DNA from: Paraburkholderia nodosa DSM 21604
GTDB taxonomy: Bacteria; Pseudomonadota; Gammaproteobacteria; Burkholderiales; Burkholderiaceae
DNA: 64,000 bases
Assembly: GCF_000519185.1 (NCBI RefSeq)
Contig: NZ_JAFA01000009.1
Location: forward strand, 248,503-312,502
Direction of reading: 5' to 3'
A model generated the notes under the pieces. That model ran no database searches. It was not told the origin of the DNA and saw only the letters and a program-made list of their open reading frames with translations. Positions within the stretch are counted from its first letter, which is position 1, and the number at the start of each line of letters is the position of its first letter. Below are positions 51,457-60,743 of the stretch, piece after piece. A program made the position numbers and the translations under genes.

Positions 51457-52410
51457 ATGGAACTCAGACAACTACGCTATTTTCTCAGCGTCGTGGAACA
51501 CGGTAGCATGGGCAAGGCAGCGCTGGAACTCGGCGTGGTGACCTCGGCATTGAGTCAGCAGATCAGCCGTCTCGAAGGCGAACTGTCCACGCGTCTGCTG
51601 CAACGCACCTCGGGCGGCGTCGTTCCGACCGACGCAGGTTTGGCGTTCTGGCGTCAGGCGCAACTCGCGCTGCGTCATATCGACGATGCCGCGCTCGCTG
51701 CACGCTCAGCCCGTCTGTCGGGCCATGTCAGCGTCGGCATGGCGCCGAGCACGGCGAGCGTGCTAGGTGTCGCATTCATGCAGGCCATGCGCTCGCGCTA
51801 TCCCGATGTGCGGCTGCACATGGTCGAAAGTCTCTCCGGCTATCTGGCGTCCATGCTGAGCGCGCGTCAGATCGATCTCGCCGTGCTGTTCAGTGAGGAG
51901 TCCGCGCAACGCTGGAGCGTGATGCCGCTGCTGGACGAGCGGCTGTTCCTGATCGGCGCGGGCGATCTCGACGGCATGCCGACGAGCGCATCCATCCGGC
52001 TGAAAAATCTCGGCAGGCTTCCGCTCATTCTTCCCAGCGGCACGCACGGGCTGCGTTCGCTGCTGTTATCAGCGTTCAGGCGGGCCGAATACGAGCCGAA
52101 CATCGTCGCCGAAGTCGACGGCCTTGCGCTCCTGATGGACTTCGTCCGCACCGGCATCGGCGCGACCATACAGCCTGGCGCGGCGCTCGCAAGGCCCGAG
52201 AACGTGATACTGACGAGCGTGCCCGTCGCGGAGAAATACGCCACGCGGCCCAACATGCTCGCCAGCATCTCCGACGACGAACTGTCTCCCGCCGGTCTCG
52301 CTGCGCGCGTGGTGCTCGCCGATGTCGCCCGTCAACTGGTGCAGGAAGGCCGCTGGCCCGGTGCGCGGCTGCGGGAGCCTCGGCCTTCACAAAAAGTGAA
52401 GACCCCTTGA
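51457..52410 (+). CDS. tcuR: LysR-type activator of the tricarballylate operon
   Basis: This 317-residue LysR protein has an N-terminal helix-turn-helix (MELRQLRYFLSVVEHGSMGK, then AALELGVVTSALSQQISRLE) and a substrate-binding domain. In Salmonella, tcuR activates tcuABC when tricarballylate is present. Here it lies directly upstream of tcuA on the same strand (63-base gap) rather than divergently. The name rests on that context; the sequence alone would only say Nac/CynR-like LysR. Confidence 0.82.
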   Translation: MELRQLRYFLSVVEHGSMGKAALELGVVTSALSQQISRLEGELSTRLLQRTSGGVVPTDAGLAFWRQAQLALRHIDDAALAARSARLSGHVSVGMAPSTASVLGVAFMQAMRSRYPDVRLHMVESLSGYLASMLSARQIDLAVLFSEESAQRWSVMPLLDERLFLIGAGDLDGMPTSASIRLKNLGRLPLILPSGTHGLRSLLLSAFRRAEYEPNIVAEVDGLALLMDFVRTGIGATIQPGAALARPENVILTSVPVAEKYATRPNMLASISDDELSPAGLAARVVLADVARQLVQEGRWPGARLREPRPSQKVKTP

Positions 52411-52473
52411 CGGCTGGCTGGTAGCGACGCGGGCACGAGACCTTTACGATTTGTCCAAAAGGAGACAAGTCTG

Positions 52474-53883
52474 ATGGTCGATGTGCTCGTAATCGGAGGA
52501 GGCAATGCCGCGCTGTGCGCCGCATTGATGGCGCGCGAAGCGGGCGCCTCGGTCCTGCTTCTCGAATCCGCGCCGCGCGAATGGCGCGGCGGCAACTCGC
52601 AACACACGCGCAATCTGCGCTGCATGCACGATGCGCCGCAAGACGTGCTCGTCGATGCCTATCCGGAAGAGGAATTCTGGCAGGATCTGTTGAAAGTCAC
52701 CGGCGGCATCACGAATGAGCATCTCGCGCGGCTGACGATCCGCGCGTCGTCGTCGTGCCGGCCGTGGATGCAGAAGCACGGCGTGCGCTTCCAGCCGCCG
52801 CTGTCCGGCGCGCTGCACGTGGCACGCACCAACGCGTTCTTCATGGGTGGCGGCAAGGCGCTCGTCAACGCGTATTACCGCAGCGCCGAAGCGCTCGGCG
52901 TCGATATCCGCTATGAAACGCCCGTCGATTCGCTTGAACTCGACGGCAGTCTCTTCATCGCGGCGCTCAGCGGCAGCCAGCGCTTCGAGGCGCGCGCCTG
53001 CGTGCTGGCGGCAGGCGGCTTTGAATCAAATCGCGAATGGCTGCGCGAAGCGTGGGGGCAAAACGAGCGCGGCGAATGGCCCGCCGACAACTTCCTGATT
53101 CGCGGCACGCGCTTCAACAAGGGCGTGCTCATCAAGCATATGACCGACGCCGGTGCGGACATGATCGGCGACCCGTCGCAGTCGCACTGCGTCGCCATCG
53201 ATGCACGCGCGCCGCTGTATGACGGCGGCATCTGCACGCGCATCGACTGCGTGTCGCTGGGCGTCGTGGTGAATCGTGACGCCGAGCGCTTCTACGACGA
53301 AGGCGAGGATTTCTGGCCGAAGCGCTATGCAATCTGGGGACGGCTCGTTGCGCATCAGCCGGGGCAGATCGGCTATTCGATCATCGACTCGAAAGCAATC
53401 GGCCGCTTCATGCCGCCGGTGTTTCCGGGCGAAAAGGCCGACACGCTGCCGGAACTCGCGCGCAAGCTCGGGCTGCCGGAAGCGCGCTTCATGGAAACGC
53501 TCACGCGCTATAACGATTCATGCCGCGACGGCACCTTCGACCACACCACGCTCGACGACTGCCACACCGAAGGTCTCGCGCCGCCCAAGACGCACTGGGC
53601 GCGCCGCATCGAGACGCCGCCGTTTTACGGTTATGCGTTGCGGCCAGGCATCACGTTCACGTATCTCGGACTAAAGACCAATGACCGCGCGCAGGTCCAC
53701 TTCGGCGGCAAAGCCAGTGAGAACCTGTTCGTGGCCGGCGAAATGATGGCCGGCAACGTGCTCGGTAAGGGCTATACAGCGGGCGTCGGCATGTCGATCG
53801 GCACGGCCTTCGGGCGCATTGCCGGGACGCAGGCCGCACGCGCCGCACTCAAAACAACGGAGGCAACCAGTGCAGCAGTCTGA
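52474..53883 (+). CDS. tcuA: FAD-dependent tricarballylate dehydrogenase
   Basis: This 469-residue flavoprotein oxidises tricarballylate to cis-aconitate, which enters the TCA cycle. The N-terminal FAD fold is [20 protein letters not shown] with the acidic end LLLESAP; the body is of the fumarate reductase/succinate dehydrogenase flavoprotein type ([20 protein letters not shown], then [21 protein letters not shown]). The start has AAAAGGAGAC as ribosome site. The 3' end overlaps tcuB by 14 bases. TcuB reoxidises its flavin. Confidence 0.9.
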   Translation: MVDVLVIGGGNAALCAALMAREAGASVLLLESAPREWRGGNSQHTRNLRCMHDAPQDVLVDAYPEEEFWQDLLKVTGGITNEHLARLTIRASSSCRPWMQKHGVRFQPPLSGALHVARTNAFFMGGGKALVNAYYRSAEALGVDIRYETPVDSLELDGSLFIAALSGSQRFEARACVLAAGGFESNREWLREAWGQNERGEWPADNFLIRGTRFNKGVLIKHMTDAGADMIGDPSQSHCVAIDARAPLYDGGICTRIDCVSLGVVVNRDAERFYDEGEDFWPKRYAIWGRLVAHQPGQIGYSIIDSKAIGRFMPPVFPGEKADTLPELARKLGLPEARFMETLTRYNDSCRDGTFDHTTLDDCHTEGLAPPKTHWARRIETPPFYGYALRPGITFTYLGLKTNDRAQVHFGGKASENLFVAGEMMAGNVLGKGYTAGVGMSIGTAFGRIAGTQAARAALKTTEATSAAV

Positions 53884-55084
53884 CGCGCTCGCGCCCGAAC
53901 GCACGCGCACGGCGTTATCGGTCGACACGAAAAAAACTTCACACGGCAGCACGGCGCGCGTGATCCCCATTGTGCCGATGAGCGCCGGCGAAACCGAAGT
54001 GGCACGGCAGATGCAGATCTGCAACGCCTGCCGCTACTGCGAAGGCTTCTGCGCCGTGTTCCCGGCCATGACGCGCCGCCTGGAATTCGGCAAGTCGGAC
54101 GTCAACTATCTGGCGAATCTCTGCCACAACTGCGGCGCGTGCTATCACGCGTGCCAATACGCGCCGCCGCACGAATTCGGCGTGAACGTGCCGAAAGCGA
54201 TGGCCGAAGTCCGGCTCGAAACCTACACCGAATACGCGTTTCCCGCGTCGTTCGGCGCGCTGTACAAGCGAAACGGCCTGACTTTGTCGGTTGCACTGGC
54301 GGCCGGACTCGCGCTGTTTCTGCTGCTCGGTACGGCATTGCACGGCGGCTTGTCGGGCGATGTCGCGCCAGCGAACTTCTACGCGGTCTTCCCGCACAAC
54401 CTGCTCGCGGCGATGTTTGGCATCGTTTTCCTGTTCGCCATTCTCGCGCTCGGCGTGGGCGTCACGCACTTCTGGCGCGACGTGTCGGCAGGAACGGCGA
54501 GCGCGAGCGCGCCAGCCATCGCGGAAGCGGCCAAGAACGCGCTGACGCTCAAGTACCTGGACGGCGGCCACGGCGACGGCTGCAACGAAGAGAACGATGC
54601 CTTCACGCTGGCGCGGCGCCGTTTCCATCACCTGACGTTCTACGGCTTCATGCTGTGCTTTGCGGCAACCGCAGTTGCGACGCTCTATCACTATGCATTC
54701 GGTCTGGAAGCGCCGTATCGGTTTCTGAGCGTGCCGGTGCTGCTGGGAACCGCGGGCGGCATCGGACTGATTGCGGGGCCGGCGGGACTGCTGTGGCTGA
54801 ACCTGAAACGCGTTCCGGAGCGGGGCGATTCCCGTCAGCGTCCGATGGACCGCGGCTTCATTGCGCTCCTGCTTCTGACGAGCGCATCCGGTCTCGCACT
54901 GCTCGCGCTCCGCACGACCTCGGCGATGCCGTCGCTGCTCGCGATTCATCTCGGCATCGTGATGGCGCTGTTCGCCACGCTGCCTTACGGCAAGTTCGCG
55001 CACGGCATCTTCCGCTCGGCGGCGTTGCTCAAATCGTCGATAGAGAAGCGGCAACGCAACACACTGAGCCTCAGTTCGGATTAG
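53870..55084 (+). CDS. tcuB: Tricarballylate utilisation electron-transfer protein with two 4Fe-4S clusters
   Basis: This 404-residue protein passes electrons from TcuA to the membrane quinone pool. The N-terminal part has two CxxCxxCxxxC motifs (Cys51, 54, 57, 61 and Cys85, 88, 91, 95) for 4Fe-4S clusters. The rest has about six membrane spans with conserved histidines that may bind haem. The start is GTG at 53870, inside the end of tcuA, with GGAGG eight bases upstream; longer frames lack a ribosome site. It corresponds to CitB/TcuB of citrate and tricarballylate operons. Confidence 0.89.
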   Translation: MQQSDALAPERTRTALSVDTKKTSHGSTARVIPIVPMSAGETEVARQMQICNACRYCEGFCAVFPAMTRRLEFGKSDVNYLANLCHNCGACYHACQYAPPHEFGVNVPKAMAEVRLETYTEYAFPASFGALYKRNGLTLSVALAAGLALFLLLGTALHGGLSGDVAPANFYAVFPHNLLAAMFGIVFLFAILALGVGVTHFWRDVSAGTASASAPAIAEAAKNALTLKYLDGGHGDGCNEENDAFTLARRRFHHLTFYGFMLCFAATAVATLYHYAFGLEAPYRFLSVPVLLGTAGGIGLIAGPAGLLWLNLKRVPERGDSRQRPMDRGFIALLLLTSASGLALLALRTTSAMPSLLAIHLGIVMALFATLPYGKFAHGIFRSAALLKSSIEKRQRNTLSLSSD

Positions 55085-55139
55085 CAGTCACTAGGGCGCC
55101 TTGGGCGCCCATCACCATAGATAAGAAGCAGGAGACGCA

Positions 55140-56459
55140 ATGAACCGCACAGAATCGATCGCTGCTACGTCCGGCGTTTCGCCCATGGCGAGGGCCGCCA
55201 CCGTATTGCGCGTGACCAGCGGCAATTTCATCGAACAGTTCGATTTCTTTCTGTTCGGCTTCTACGCGACATCGATCTCGAAGATCTTTTTCCCGTCCAC
55301 CAGCGAGTTCGCCTCGCTGATGCTCACCTTCGCCGTGTTCGGCGCGGGCTTTCTGATGCGTCCACTCGGCGCGATCTTTCTCGGCGCGTATATCGACAAG
55401 GTCGGACGGCGCACCGGGCTGATCGTTACGCTGTCGATCATGGCGAGCGGCACCATTCTGATTGCTTGCGTGCCGGGGTACGCGACCATCGGCCTGCTCG
55501 CGCCAGCGCTCGTGCTTCTCGGGCGTCTGTTGCAGGGCTTCTCGGCGGGCGCGGAACTGGGCGGCGTGTCTGTCTATCTCGCGGAAATGGCGACGCCCGA
55601 TAACAAGGGCTTTTACACGAGTTGGCAGTCGGCGAGCCAGCAGGTCGCGATCGTCGTGGCGGCGGCTATCGGTTACGCGCTGAACCAGTGGCTGTCCGCG
55701 CAGCAGATCGGTGCATGGGGCTGGCGCGTGCCGTTTTTCATCGGCTGCGCGATCGTGCCGTTCCTGTTCATGCTGCGCCGTTCACTGCAGGAGACCGCAG
55801 CGTTCGAAGCGCGGCATCATCATCCGCAGGCGCGCGAGATTTTTGCGATGCTGCTCGGCAACTGGCGCACCGTCATCGGCGGCATGCTGCTGACGGCGAT
55901 GACCACCACCACCTTCTATCTCATCACCGTGTATACGCCGACCTTCGGGAAGTCGGTGCTGAAGCTGTCCACCTCCGACAGCCTGATGGTGACGCTGCTG
56001 GTTGCTGCATCGAATTTCGTCTGGCTGCCGATCGGCGGCACGATCTCCGACCGCGTTGGCCGCAAGCCGCTGCTGCTCGCCATTTCCGTGCTGGCGATCT
56101 TTACGGCTTATCCTGCGCTGTCCTGGCTCGCCGATGCACCGAGCTTCGCGCGCATGCTGATCGTGCTGCTGTGTTTCTCGTTCTTCTTCGGCATGTATAA
56201 CGGCGCGATGGTCGCCGCGCTCACCGAAGTGATGCCGGTCGAAGTGCGCGTCGCGGGCTTCTCGCTGGCGTTCAGTCTCGCGACGGCGCTGTTCGGCGGC
56301 TTTACGCCGGCGGTATCGACGTATCTGATTCAGGTCCTGCATGACAAGGCCGCACCCGGCTACTGGCTGAGCTTCGCTGCGCTCTGCGGCTTGTGCGCGA
56401 CGCTCGGGCTGTACCGTCGCCGCGCGGGCAGCAACGCGTCGGCGGCATCGTCGGCCTGA
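55140..56459 (+). CDS. tcuC: Tricarballylate/citrate:H+ symporter of the MHS family
   Basis: This 439-residue MFS carrier of the CitA/TcuC type imports tricarballylate. It shows [20 protein letters not shown] at span 1, [38 protein letters not shown], and about twelve spans. It starts 55 bases after tcuB and ends just before a good terminator, completing the tcu transcription unit. Confidence 0.89.
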   Translation: MNRTESIAATSGVSPMARAATVLRVTSGNFIEQFDFFLFGFYATSISKIFFPSTSEFASLMLTFAVFGAGFLMRPLGAIFLGAYIDKVGRRTGLIVTLSIMASGTILIACVPGYATIGLLAPALVLLGRLLQGFSAGAELGGVSVYLAEMATPDNKGFYTSWQSASQQVAIVVAAAIGYALNQWLSAQQIGAWGWRVPFFIGCAIVPFLFMLRRSLQETAAFEARHHHPQAREIFAMLLGNWRTVIGGMLLTAMTTTTFYLITVYTPTFGKSVLKLSTSDSLMVTLLVAASNFVWLPIGGTISDRVGRKPLLLAISVLAIFTAYPALSWLADAPSFARMLIVLLCFSFFFGMYNGAMVAALTEVMPVEVRVAGFSLAFSLATALFGGFTPAVSTYLIQVLHDKAAPGYWLSFAALCGLCATLGLYRRRAGSNASAASSA

Positions 56460-56488
56460 TAGCGATTGCATCGTCGCGCTTCAGTAAC

Positions 56489-56517
56489 CCCGGCTTCGCG
56501 CCGGGCTTTCGCGTTTT
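56489..56517 (+). terminator. Intrinsic terminator after tcuC
   Basis: CCCGGC (56489-56494) pairs with GCCGGG (56500-56505) around TTCGC, followed by CTTTCGCGTTTT. It lies 30 bases after the tcuC stop and has a weak, interrupted T-run. Confidence 0.65.
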
Positions 56518-57123
56518 CGGCGGCGACAAGAAGGGACGATGCGGTCCAGCTTGCGCAGCAATGCAGGCCACGCCATCTTGCCGTAAGAGCGGCGCGTCTA
56601 CGGCTGATAGCTCATGTGCCCGGCGCGCAGATTATGGGCTGAAGGCATGTTCGACTGACCGACGAGTGGGCTTGCACGGAATTTTTCATCTGCATGTCGG
56701 CAAACGATCATCGGGACGTGCGGCTGGCATTGGCCGCATTTATCGATCATCTGTTGAGGGACTGATTCTACCGGCTCACATGCCAATGGCTGAGCGCCTG
56801 ATATTGCCTGAAAGCCGCCCTTGACGGCACCGACTCTCGAATGACGGGTAAGGGTCGATCAGCGTCACCGAGCCGACGCGGCGGTCCAACTCGCCAGCCA
56901 CTCCACGATAATCCAAATCGCCAGAAAGCCCTGCCCGTCAAAGGCGTCCGGCGGCTTTGATAACGGTTATATGGCAGGCGCTTCGCTAGCTACCTCGCCT
57001 TGTAACGGAGTTTGCTAACATCGCTAATGCGCATATTCCTTGTGCACACGAGCGGCCTGCGGCACATGCCTTTACGCGACTTTTAGCTGTAACCAACCAA
57101 ATGGCGCGACTGCGCGGCAGGAA
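56518..57123. other. Gene-free region between tcuC and the oxygenase/Ogt cluster
   Basis: About 600 bases without an intact gene; the only recognisable piece is the short LysR-like tail at 56641-56765. The stretch is visibly less GC-rich than the flanks and has no terminal repeats or transposase. Together with the remnants it marks a site of past rearrangement. Confidence 0.45.
56641..56765 (+). pseudogene. Possible C-terminal remnant of a LysR-type regulator
   Basis: The frame ending with TGA at 56763-56765 reads DEWACTEFFICMSANDHRDV, then RLALAAFIDHLLRD. The order F-x-I/V-x-P/S-N, then R-L/V-x-A-F-I-D-x-L, is that seen at the end of LysR substrate-binding domains. Nothing upstream in this frame continues the domain. 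The match is short, so confidence is limited. Confidence 0.3.
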
Positions 57124-57888
57124 TCAGGTGTCGAGATCGAATGCGCGTTGATCGTTTGCCGCTTGCGGCGCATCGTGGAACGACAGTTCGACGCCAATGC
57201 GCTCGCCGCTGCGCACGCGGCTGATGGCGTGCCGGAGATTCACCCGGTAGTAAGCGCTACTGCCCTTGAATGGCCGCTGGGCCGTGGCGATGATCGCCGC
57301 GTCGCCCAGCCCGAGCGGAACGACCGTCGGGCGCGACTGCATGCGCGGACGCTGCTCGGTCAGCACCAGTTCGCCGCCCGTGAAGTCTTTCCCCGGCGCC
57401 GAGAGCAAGGCGACCACTTGCAGCGGAAATACGTGCTCGCCTTCACTGCGTTGATGGAGCGCCAGATAGTCGTCGGTGCCGAGCTGGTTCAGATGCGACT
57501 GCGCCTGCGTTTGCCCCGCTCGCCGGTTGCGCTCCAGATATTCGTCCAGCGCGGCCGGGAATCGATAAGGCATGCCAAGCATCTCGTTCCATCGATTGGC
57601 GATGGGCGCCAACTGACGATAGAGATTCACACGCCATTGCGCCCACGGCTGCGGCAGCGCTGAGCCGAAATACAGCAGATCGCCACGGCCGAGATCGAGC
57701 GAGTCGAGCGAAACGCGGCGCAATGCAGTCGATGTGCCGGCCTCGCGCGCGAGCATGCGGGCTTCGTCCGTGCCGGCTACCCGAGGCAGTACCGCATAGC
57801 CCTCGCTGTCCAGTTGCGCGGCGATTGCGCTCCAATCCAGCTTATCGAATGTGTCGGCAGATAGAGTCATGGGCATGGACATAGTCAT
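57124..57888 (-). CDS. 2OG-Fe(II) oxygenase-family protein with altered metal triad
   Basis: This 254-residue protein has the prolyl-4-hydroxylase-type double-stranded beta-helix (HVFPLQVVALLSAPGKDFTG, then GGELVLTEQRPRMQSRPTVV). It is a paralogue of the protein encoded at 58469-59194, aligning residue for residue over the core. The metal site reads His145-Gln-Arg147 where the paralogue has His145-Gln-Asp147; His220 and the 2OG-binding Arg230 are kept. Without the Asp it may bind iron poorly, or be a non-catalytic or repurposed enzyme. It lies one base after the Ogt gene on the same strand, and so is co-transcribed with it. Confidence 0.8.
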   Translation of the reverse strand: MTMSMPMTLSADTFDKLDWSAIAAQLDSEGYAVLPRVAGTDEARMLAREAGTSTALRRVSLDSLDLGRGDLLYFGSALPQPWAQWRVNLYRQLAPIANRWNEMLGMPYRFPAALDEYLERNRRAGQTQAQSHLNQLGTDDYLALHQRSEGEHVFPLQVVALLSAPGKDFTGGELVLTEQRPRMQSRPTVVPLGLGDAAIIATAQRPFKGSSAYYRVNLRHAISRVRSGERIGVELSFHDAPQAANDQRAFDLDT

Positions 57889-57889
57889 T

Positions 57890-58441
57890 TCAAAAGCCTG
57901 GGAGCGTTGCCGTCTGCGGAAGCTCGCGCGTGGCGGGAATCGCCTTCTCGTGTTCGAGCAGCCAGCGCTTGCGATGCAGGCCCCAGGCGTAGCCCTTCAA
58001 CTCGCCGTTGCTGGCAATCACGCGATGGCACGGCACGACGATGGCGATGGGATTCGCGCCGTTCGCCGCGCCGATGTCGATCGCCGCGCGCGGGTCTTCG
58101 AATCCCAATGCTTTCGCGAGCTTGCCGTAACTGGTGGTGCTGCCAGCCGGAATGCGGCGCAATGCGGCCCAGACCTTTTCTTCCAGGTCCGAACCTGCCA
58201 TGACGACCGGCAAAGGATCGAGCGCGTTCAATTCGCCCGAGAAATAGCGCGTCATGGCGTCGGCAATCGAAGCCGGCGCGGCGGCGTCGATCAATTCGGC
58301 ACTGCCGTAACGATCGCGCAAACCACGATGCAGGCGCGAGCGGTGATCGGCGAATTCGAGCGCGTGCAGCCGCTGCTGCGCATCGCTCACCAGCATGAGG
58401 TCGCCGAGCGGCGACTCGATATGGCTGAGAAACAGTTGCAT
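57890..58441 (-). CDS. ogt: Methylated-DNA--protein-cysteine methyltransferase
   Basis: This 183-residue suicide enzyme transfers the methyl group of O6-methylguanine or O4-methylthymine to its own cysteine. The active site is VVPCHRVI with Cys138, and the DNA-recognition helix (IPAGSTTSYGKLAKALG) precedes it. There is no Ada-type N-terminal zinc/regulatory domain, so it is the Ogt form. It is encoded between two 2OG-Fe(II) oxygenase genes on the same strand, suggesting an alkylation-damage unit. Confidence 0.9.
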   Translation of the reverse strand: MQLFLSHIESPLGDLMLVSDAQQRLHALEFADHRSRLHRGLRDRYGSAELIDAAAPASIADAMTRYFSGELNALDPLPVVMAGSDLEEKVWAALRRIPAGSTTSYGKLAKALGFEDPRAAIDIGAANGANPIAIVVPCHRVIASNGELKGYAWGLHRKRWLLEHEKAIPATRELPQTATLPGF

Positions 58442-58468
58442 GATGCGTTCCTTCGCGTCGTGCGCGCA

Positions 58469-59194
58469 CTAACGTGAATCGTGAAAAATCAGGCCGACGG
58501 TATGACGCTTGCCGCTGCGCACCACGCTCACGCCGTGCCGCATGGCGACCCTGCGCGTGCCGCCGCGCCGGTTCGCAGCCGGCCGCTGGTTGACGGTGAA
58601 CAGCACCGCGTCGCCCTGCTCCAGCGGAATCACTTCGGCGCACTGACCGTTCGACGCGCTCTGCGTCATCACGAACTCGCCGCCCTCGAAGTCGACGTCG
58701 GGCCGTGAGAGCAGCATCGCCACCTGCAGCGGAAACACATGCTCGCCGTAAAGGTCCTGGTGCAGGCAGTTATAGTCGCCCGGGCCGTACGCGAGGATGA
58801 GCGGTGTCGGGCGCGTTTGCCCCGCGCGGTGACATTGATCGAGAAACGCGTCGAGGTCGGCCGGGTACTGCGTGTCGATCCCCAGTTGCTCGTTCCAGCG
58901 GTTGGCGATAGGCGCGAGGTACGGATAGAGCGCATGCCTTAACCGCTGAAGCAGCGACGGCAGCGGATACGAGAAGTACTTGTATTCCCCGCGCCCGAAA
59001 TTGTGACGCGCCATGACGATGCGCGAGCGAAAGCTATCGTCCCTCGCGTACAGGGCGGCAAGCTGCGCGCATTGTTCGGGCCTGAGCACGCGGGGCAGGA
59101 CGGCGTAGCCGCGCGTGTCGAGCGATCGCTCGATCTCGACCCAGTCATACGTTCCGGATTCCGGCTTCTCTGCCCGCATGGCTCCGGTTTTCAT
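58469..59194 (-). CDS. 2OG-Fe(II) oxygenase (prolyl 4-hydroxylase-like)
   Basis: This 241-residue protein is a 2-oxoglutarate/iron oxygenase with a complete site: His145-Gln-Asp147 in CLHQDLYGEHVFPLQ, distal His220 in AMRHGVS, and the 2OG-binding Arg230 in SGKRHTVGLIFHD. The ATG at 59194 follows GAGGAGGG; the longer frame from 59224 adds ten residues. Proteins of this family are often encoded beside ada/ogt/alkB genes, which hints at nucleic-acid or protein repair, though the substrate is unproven. It is the first gene of the 59194-57124 unit. Confidence 0.85.
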   Translation of the reverse strand: MKTGAMRAEKPESGTYDWVEIERSLDTRGYAVLPRVLRPEQCAQLAALYARDDSFRSRIVMARHNFGRGEYKYFSYPLPSLLQRLRHALYPYLAPIANRWNEQLGIDTQYPADLDAFLDQCHRAGQTRPTPLILAYGPGDYNCLHQDLYGEHVFPLQVAMLLSRPDVDFEGGEFVMTQSASNGQCAEVIPLEQGDAVLFTVNQRPAANRRGGTRRVAMRHGVSVVRSGKRHTVGLIFHDSR

Positions 59195-59435
59195 CGCGTG
59201 TGTCCCTCCTCTCGCAAGCGGCATTTTCGCCGATCTCGCCTACAGACCAACGATACGCCAACGCACCGCGCGTTCCGATCCGAATGTTGCGCTCTAATTC
59301 GGCGCGCGCCACGGCGTGAATACCACGCGAATGTCACGGCAAGAAACGGGTATCTGCGCGGCTTGCCCGTCGATATCGTTCATTTCAGGCGGAGCAATCC
59401 TGCTTCACCGTGAATCGAGATCAAAGGAGTCGAAC

Positions 59436-59885
59436 ATGTCGATGGAAGAGGACAACAAGGCGATCGTTGGCCGCTGGTTCACGCGTTTCTGGGGCGAAAC
59501 CTGCGACCTCAGCGTCGTCGACGAGCTAGCCGCGCCGGACATGCTGCTCAAGTATTCGCTGCACGAGCCGCGCCGCGGTCGCGAGGATATCAAGGCGTTC
59601 ATGACCGGTTTTCGCTCGGCGTTCCCCGATCTGAACTTCTGGGGCGCCGCTGGCCTCGTCGCCGAAGGCGAGTTTGTGGTAGGTCAGTGGGAAGGCGGCG
59701 GCACCCATTCAGGCCCGGCGTTCGGGGACTTTCTCGCGGGATCGTTGCCGGCGGCGAGCGGCCGCAAGATGCATTTCACCGGCACGACGGTGTTGCGCCT
59801 GAAAGACGGAAAGATCGTCGAAGAGATCGGGCTCGACGACGGCGTAACGGCGCTCACGCAACTCGGGCTCATCAAGCGGGTCTGA
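59436..59885 (+). CDS. SnoaL-like ester cyclase/polyketide cyclase-fold protein
   Basis: This 149-residue protein of the SnoaL/NTF2-like fold begins MSMEEDNKAIVGRWFTRFWG and has the segments MTGFRSAFPDLNFWGAAGLV and GRKMHFTGTTVLRLKDGKIV. AAAGGAG at 59423-59429 is a good ribosome site. Family members are cyclases, hydrolases or stress proteins; the substrate is unknown. It is divergent from the oxygenase/Ogt cluster. Confidence 0.83.
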   Translation: MSMEEDNKAIVGRWFTRFWGETCDLSVVDELAAPDMLLKYSLHEPRRGREDIKAFMTGFRSAFPDLNFWGAAGLVAEGEFVVGQWEGGGTHSGPAFGDFLAGSLPAASGRKMHFTGTTVLRLKDGKIVEEIGLDDGVTALTQLGLIKRV

Positions 59886-59925
59886 CTGCGCCACGAATGG
59901 AACGTCTCACGTAGGGAGTCGAATC

Positions 59926-60077
59926 ATGTCACCGCTTGCTCCTCTCCTCGCCCTTCACGCGCTGGCCGCTCAACGCGGTGACGGGCTGCGGCCTGAACTG
60001 CTCGCACTGTTCTTGCGCCATGCCCAATCCGATGCCGGACTCAGCGCGAGCATCGATCCCCCGTGCGTGGAAGACAG
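59926..60077 (+). other. Short frame with good ribosome site, possibly a truncated gene start
   Basis: An AGGGAG site precedes an ATG at 59926, and the first 45 or so codons (MSPLAPLLALHALAAQRGDG, then LRPELLALFLRHAQSDAGLS) have gene-like composition. The frame then runs into the antisense of the ferredoxin gene and loses this character. It could be the severed 5' end of a gene joined to the hydroxyquinol cluster, but the homology is unknown. Confidence 0.25.
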
Positions 60078-60419
60078 TCAGGCGCCGCCGCAATGCGCCA
60101 CGACGTTGGACTGCGCGTCGAGCCACACGGGAATGGCATCGAGCTTCGCGCCGGCGCACGGGCCTTCGATGCACTGCCCGTCTTCGAAGCGAAACAACGC
60201 GCTGTGATGCGCGCACATGATCACCTGTGCGCGATACGTCGGCACATGGCCCGGCTCGTAGTCGAGCGGCACCGAGAAGTGCGGGCAGCGATTCGCATAC
60301 GCCCATACTTCGCCGGCACGCCGCACGACGACGACCGGCCGTCCTGCCAGCGCGGCGTCGATCACGCGCGCGCCGCCGTCGGGCACGTCGTCAAGGCAAC
60401 ACAGGCTCACGGTCGGCAT
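60078..60419 (-). CDS. Rieske-type 2Fe-2S ferredoxin
   Basis: This 113-residue protein has the Rieske cluster ligands Cys-x-His in NRCPHFSVPL and Cys-x-x-His in VIMCAHHSALF. Small Rieske ferredoxins of this type deliver electrons to ring-hydroxylating oxygenases. It is the last gene of the hydroxyquinol run, four bases after the YciI-like gene. No oxygenase partner is inside the window; it may be encoded beyond 64000. Confidence 0.86.
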   Translation of the reverse strand: MPTVSLCCLDDVPDGGARVIDAALAGRPVVVVRRAGEVWAYANRCPHFSVPLDYEPGHVPTYRAQVIMCAHHSALFRFEDGQCIEGPCAGAKLDAIPVWLDAQSNVVAHCGGA

Positions 60420-60422
60420 GGC

Positions 60423-60743
60423 TCACACTCTTTGCTCTGGATTGCCAAGATTCCAGTCCCACGGACGGATCTCGACGTGTTCGAACAAGCCCGCCAGCGT
60501 ATAGGGATCGTCGCGGACGAAGCGCATCACGTCGTCGTATCCTTCCGCCTCGATCACGAGCAGCGTGCCGTTGAGCGCGTCGCAATGCGGCGCGAGCGTC
60601 GAGCCGCCCAGCCGCACGAACACCCCGCGCTGCGAGGCCGCGCGCAGATACGTGCGATGTACCGCACGTACGCGCTCGCGGACTTCGCGCATGCCGGGCT
60701 TGTCGGTGGCGAATACGGCGTAGTAACGCGTGTGCGGTCTCAT
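60423..60743 (-). CDS. YciI-like (YCII-related) protein
   Basis: This 106-residue ferredoxin-like fold protein begins MRPHTRYYAVFATDKPGMRE and has the YCII segment TLLVIEAEGYDDVMRFVRDD and PYTLAGLFEHVEIRPWDWNL. Members include the dehydrochlorinase TftG and muconolactone isomerase-like proteins of aromatic degradation. The ATG at 60743 overlaps the dioxygenase stop by four bases, so it is translationally coupled. A dehydrohalogenase or isomerase role in the same pathway is plausible. Confidence 0.78.
   Translation of the reverse strand: MRPHTRYYAVFATDKPGMREVRERVRAVHRTYLRAASQRGVFVRLGGSTLAPHCDALNGTLLVIEAEGYDDVMRFVRDDPYTLAGLFEHVEIRPWDWNLGNPEQRV

Noticed and set aside
59929-60306. A 125-codon minus-strand frame
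   Set aside because: It overlaps the Rieske ferredoxin in another frame and has no homology features.
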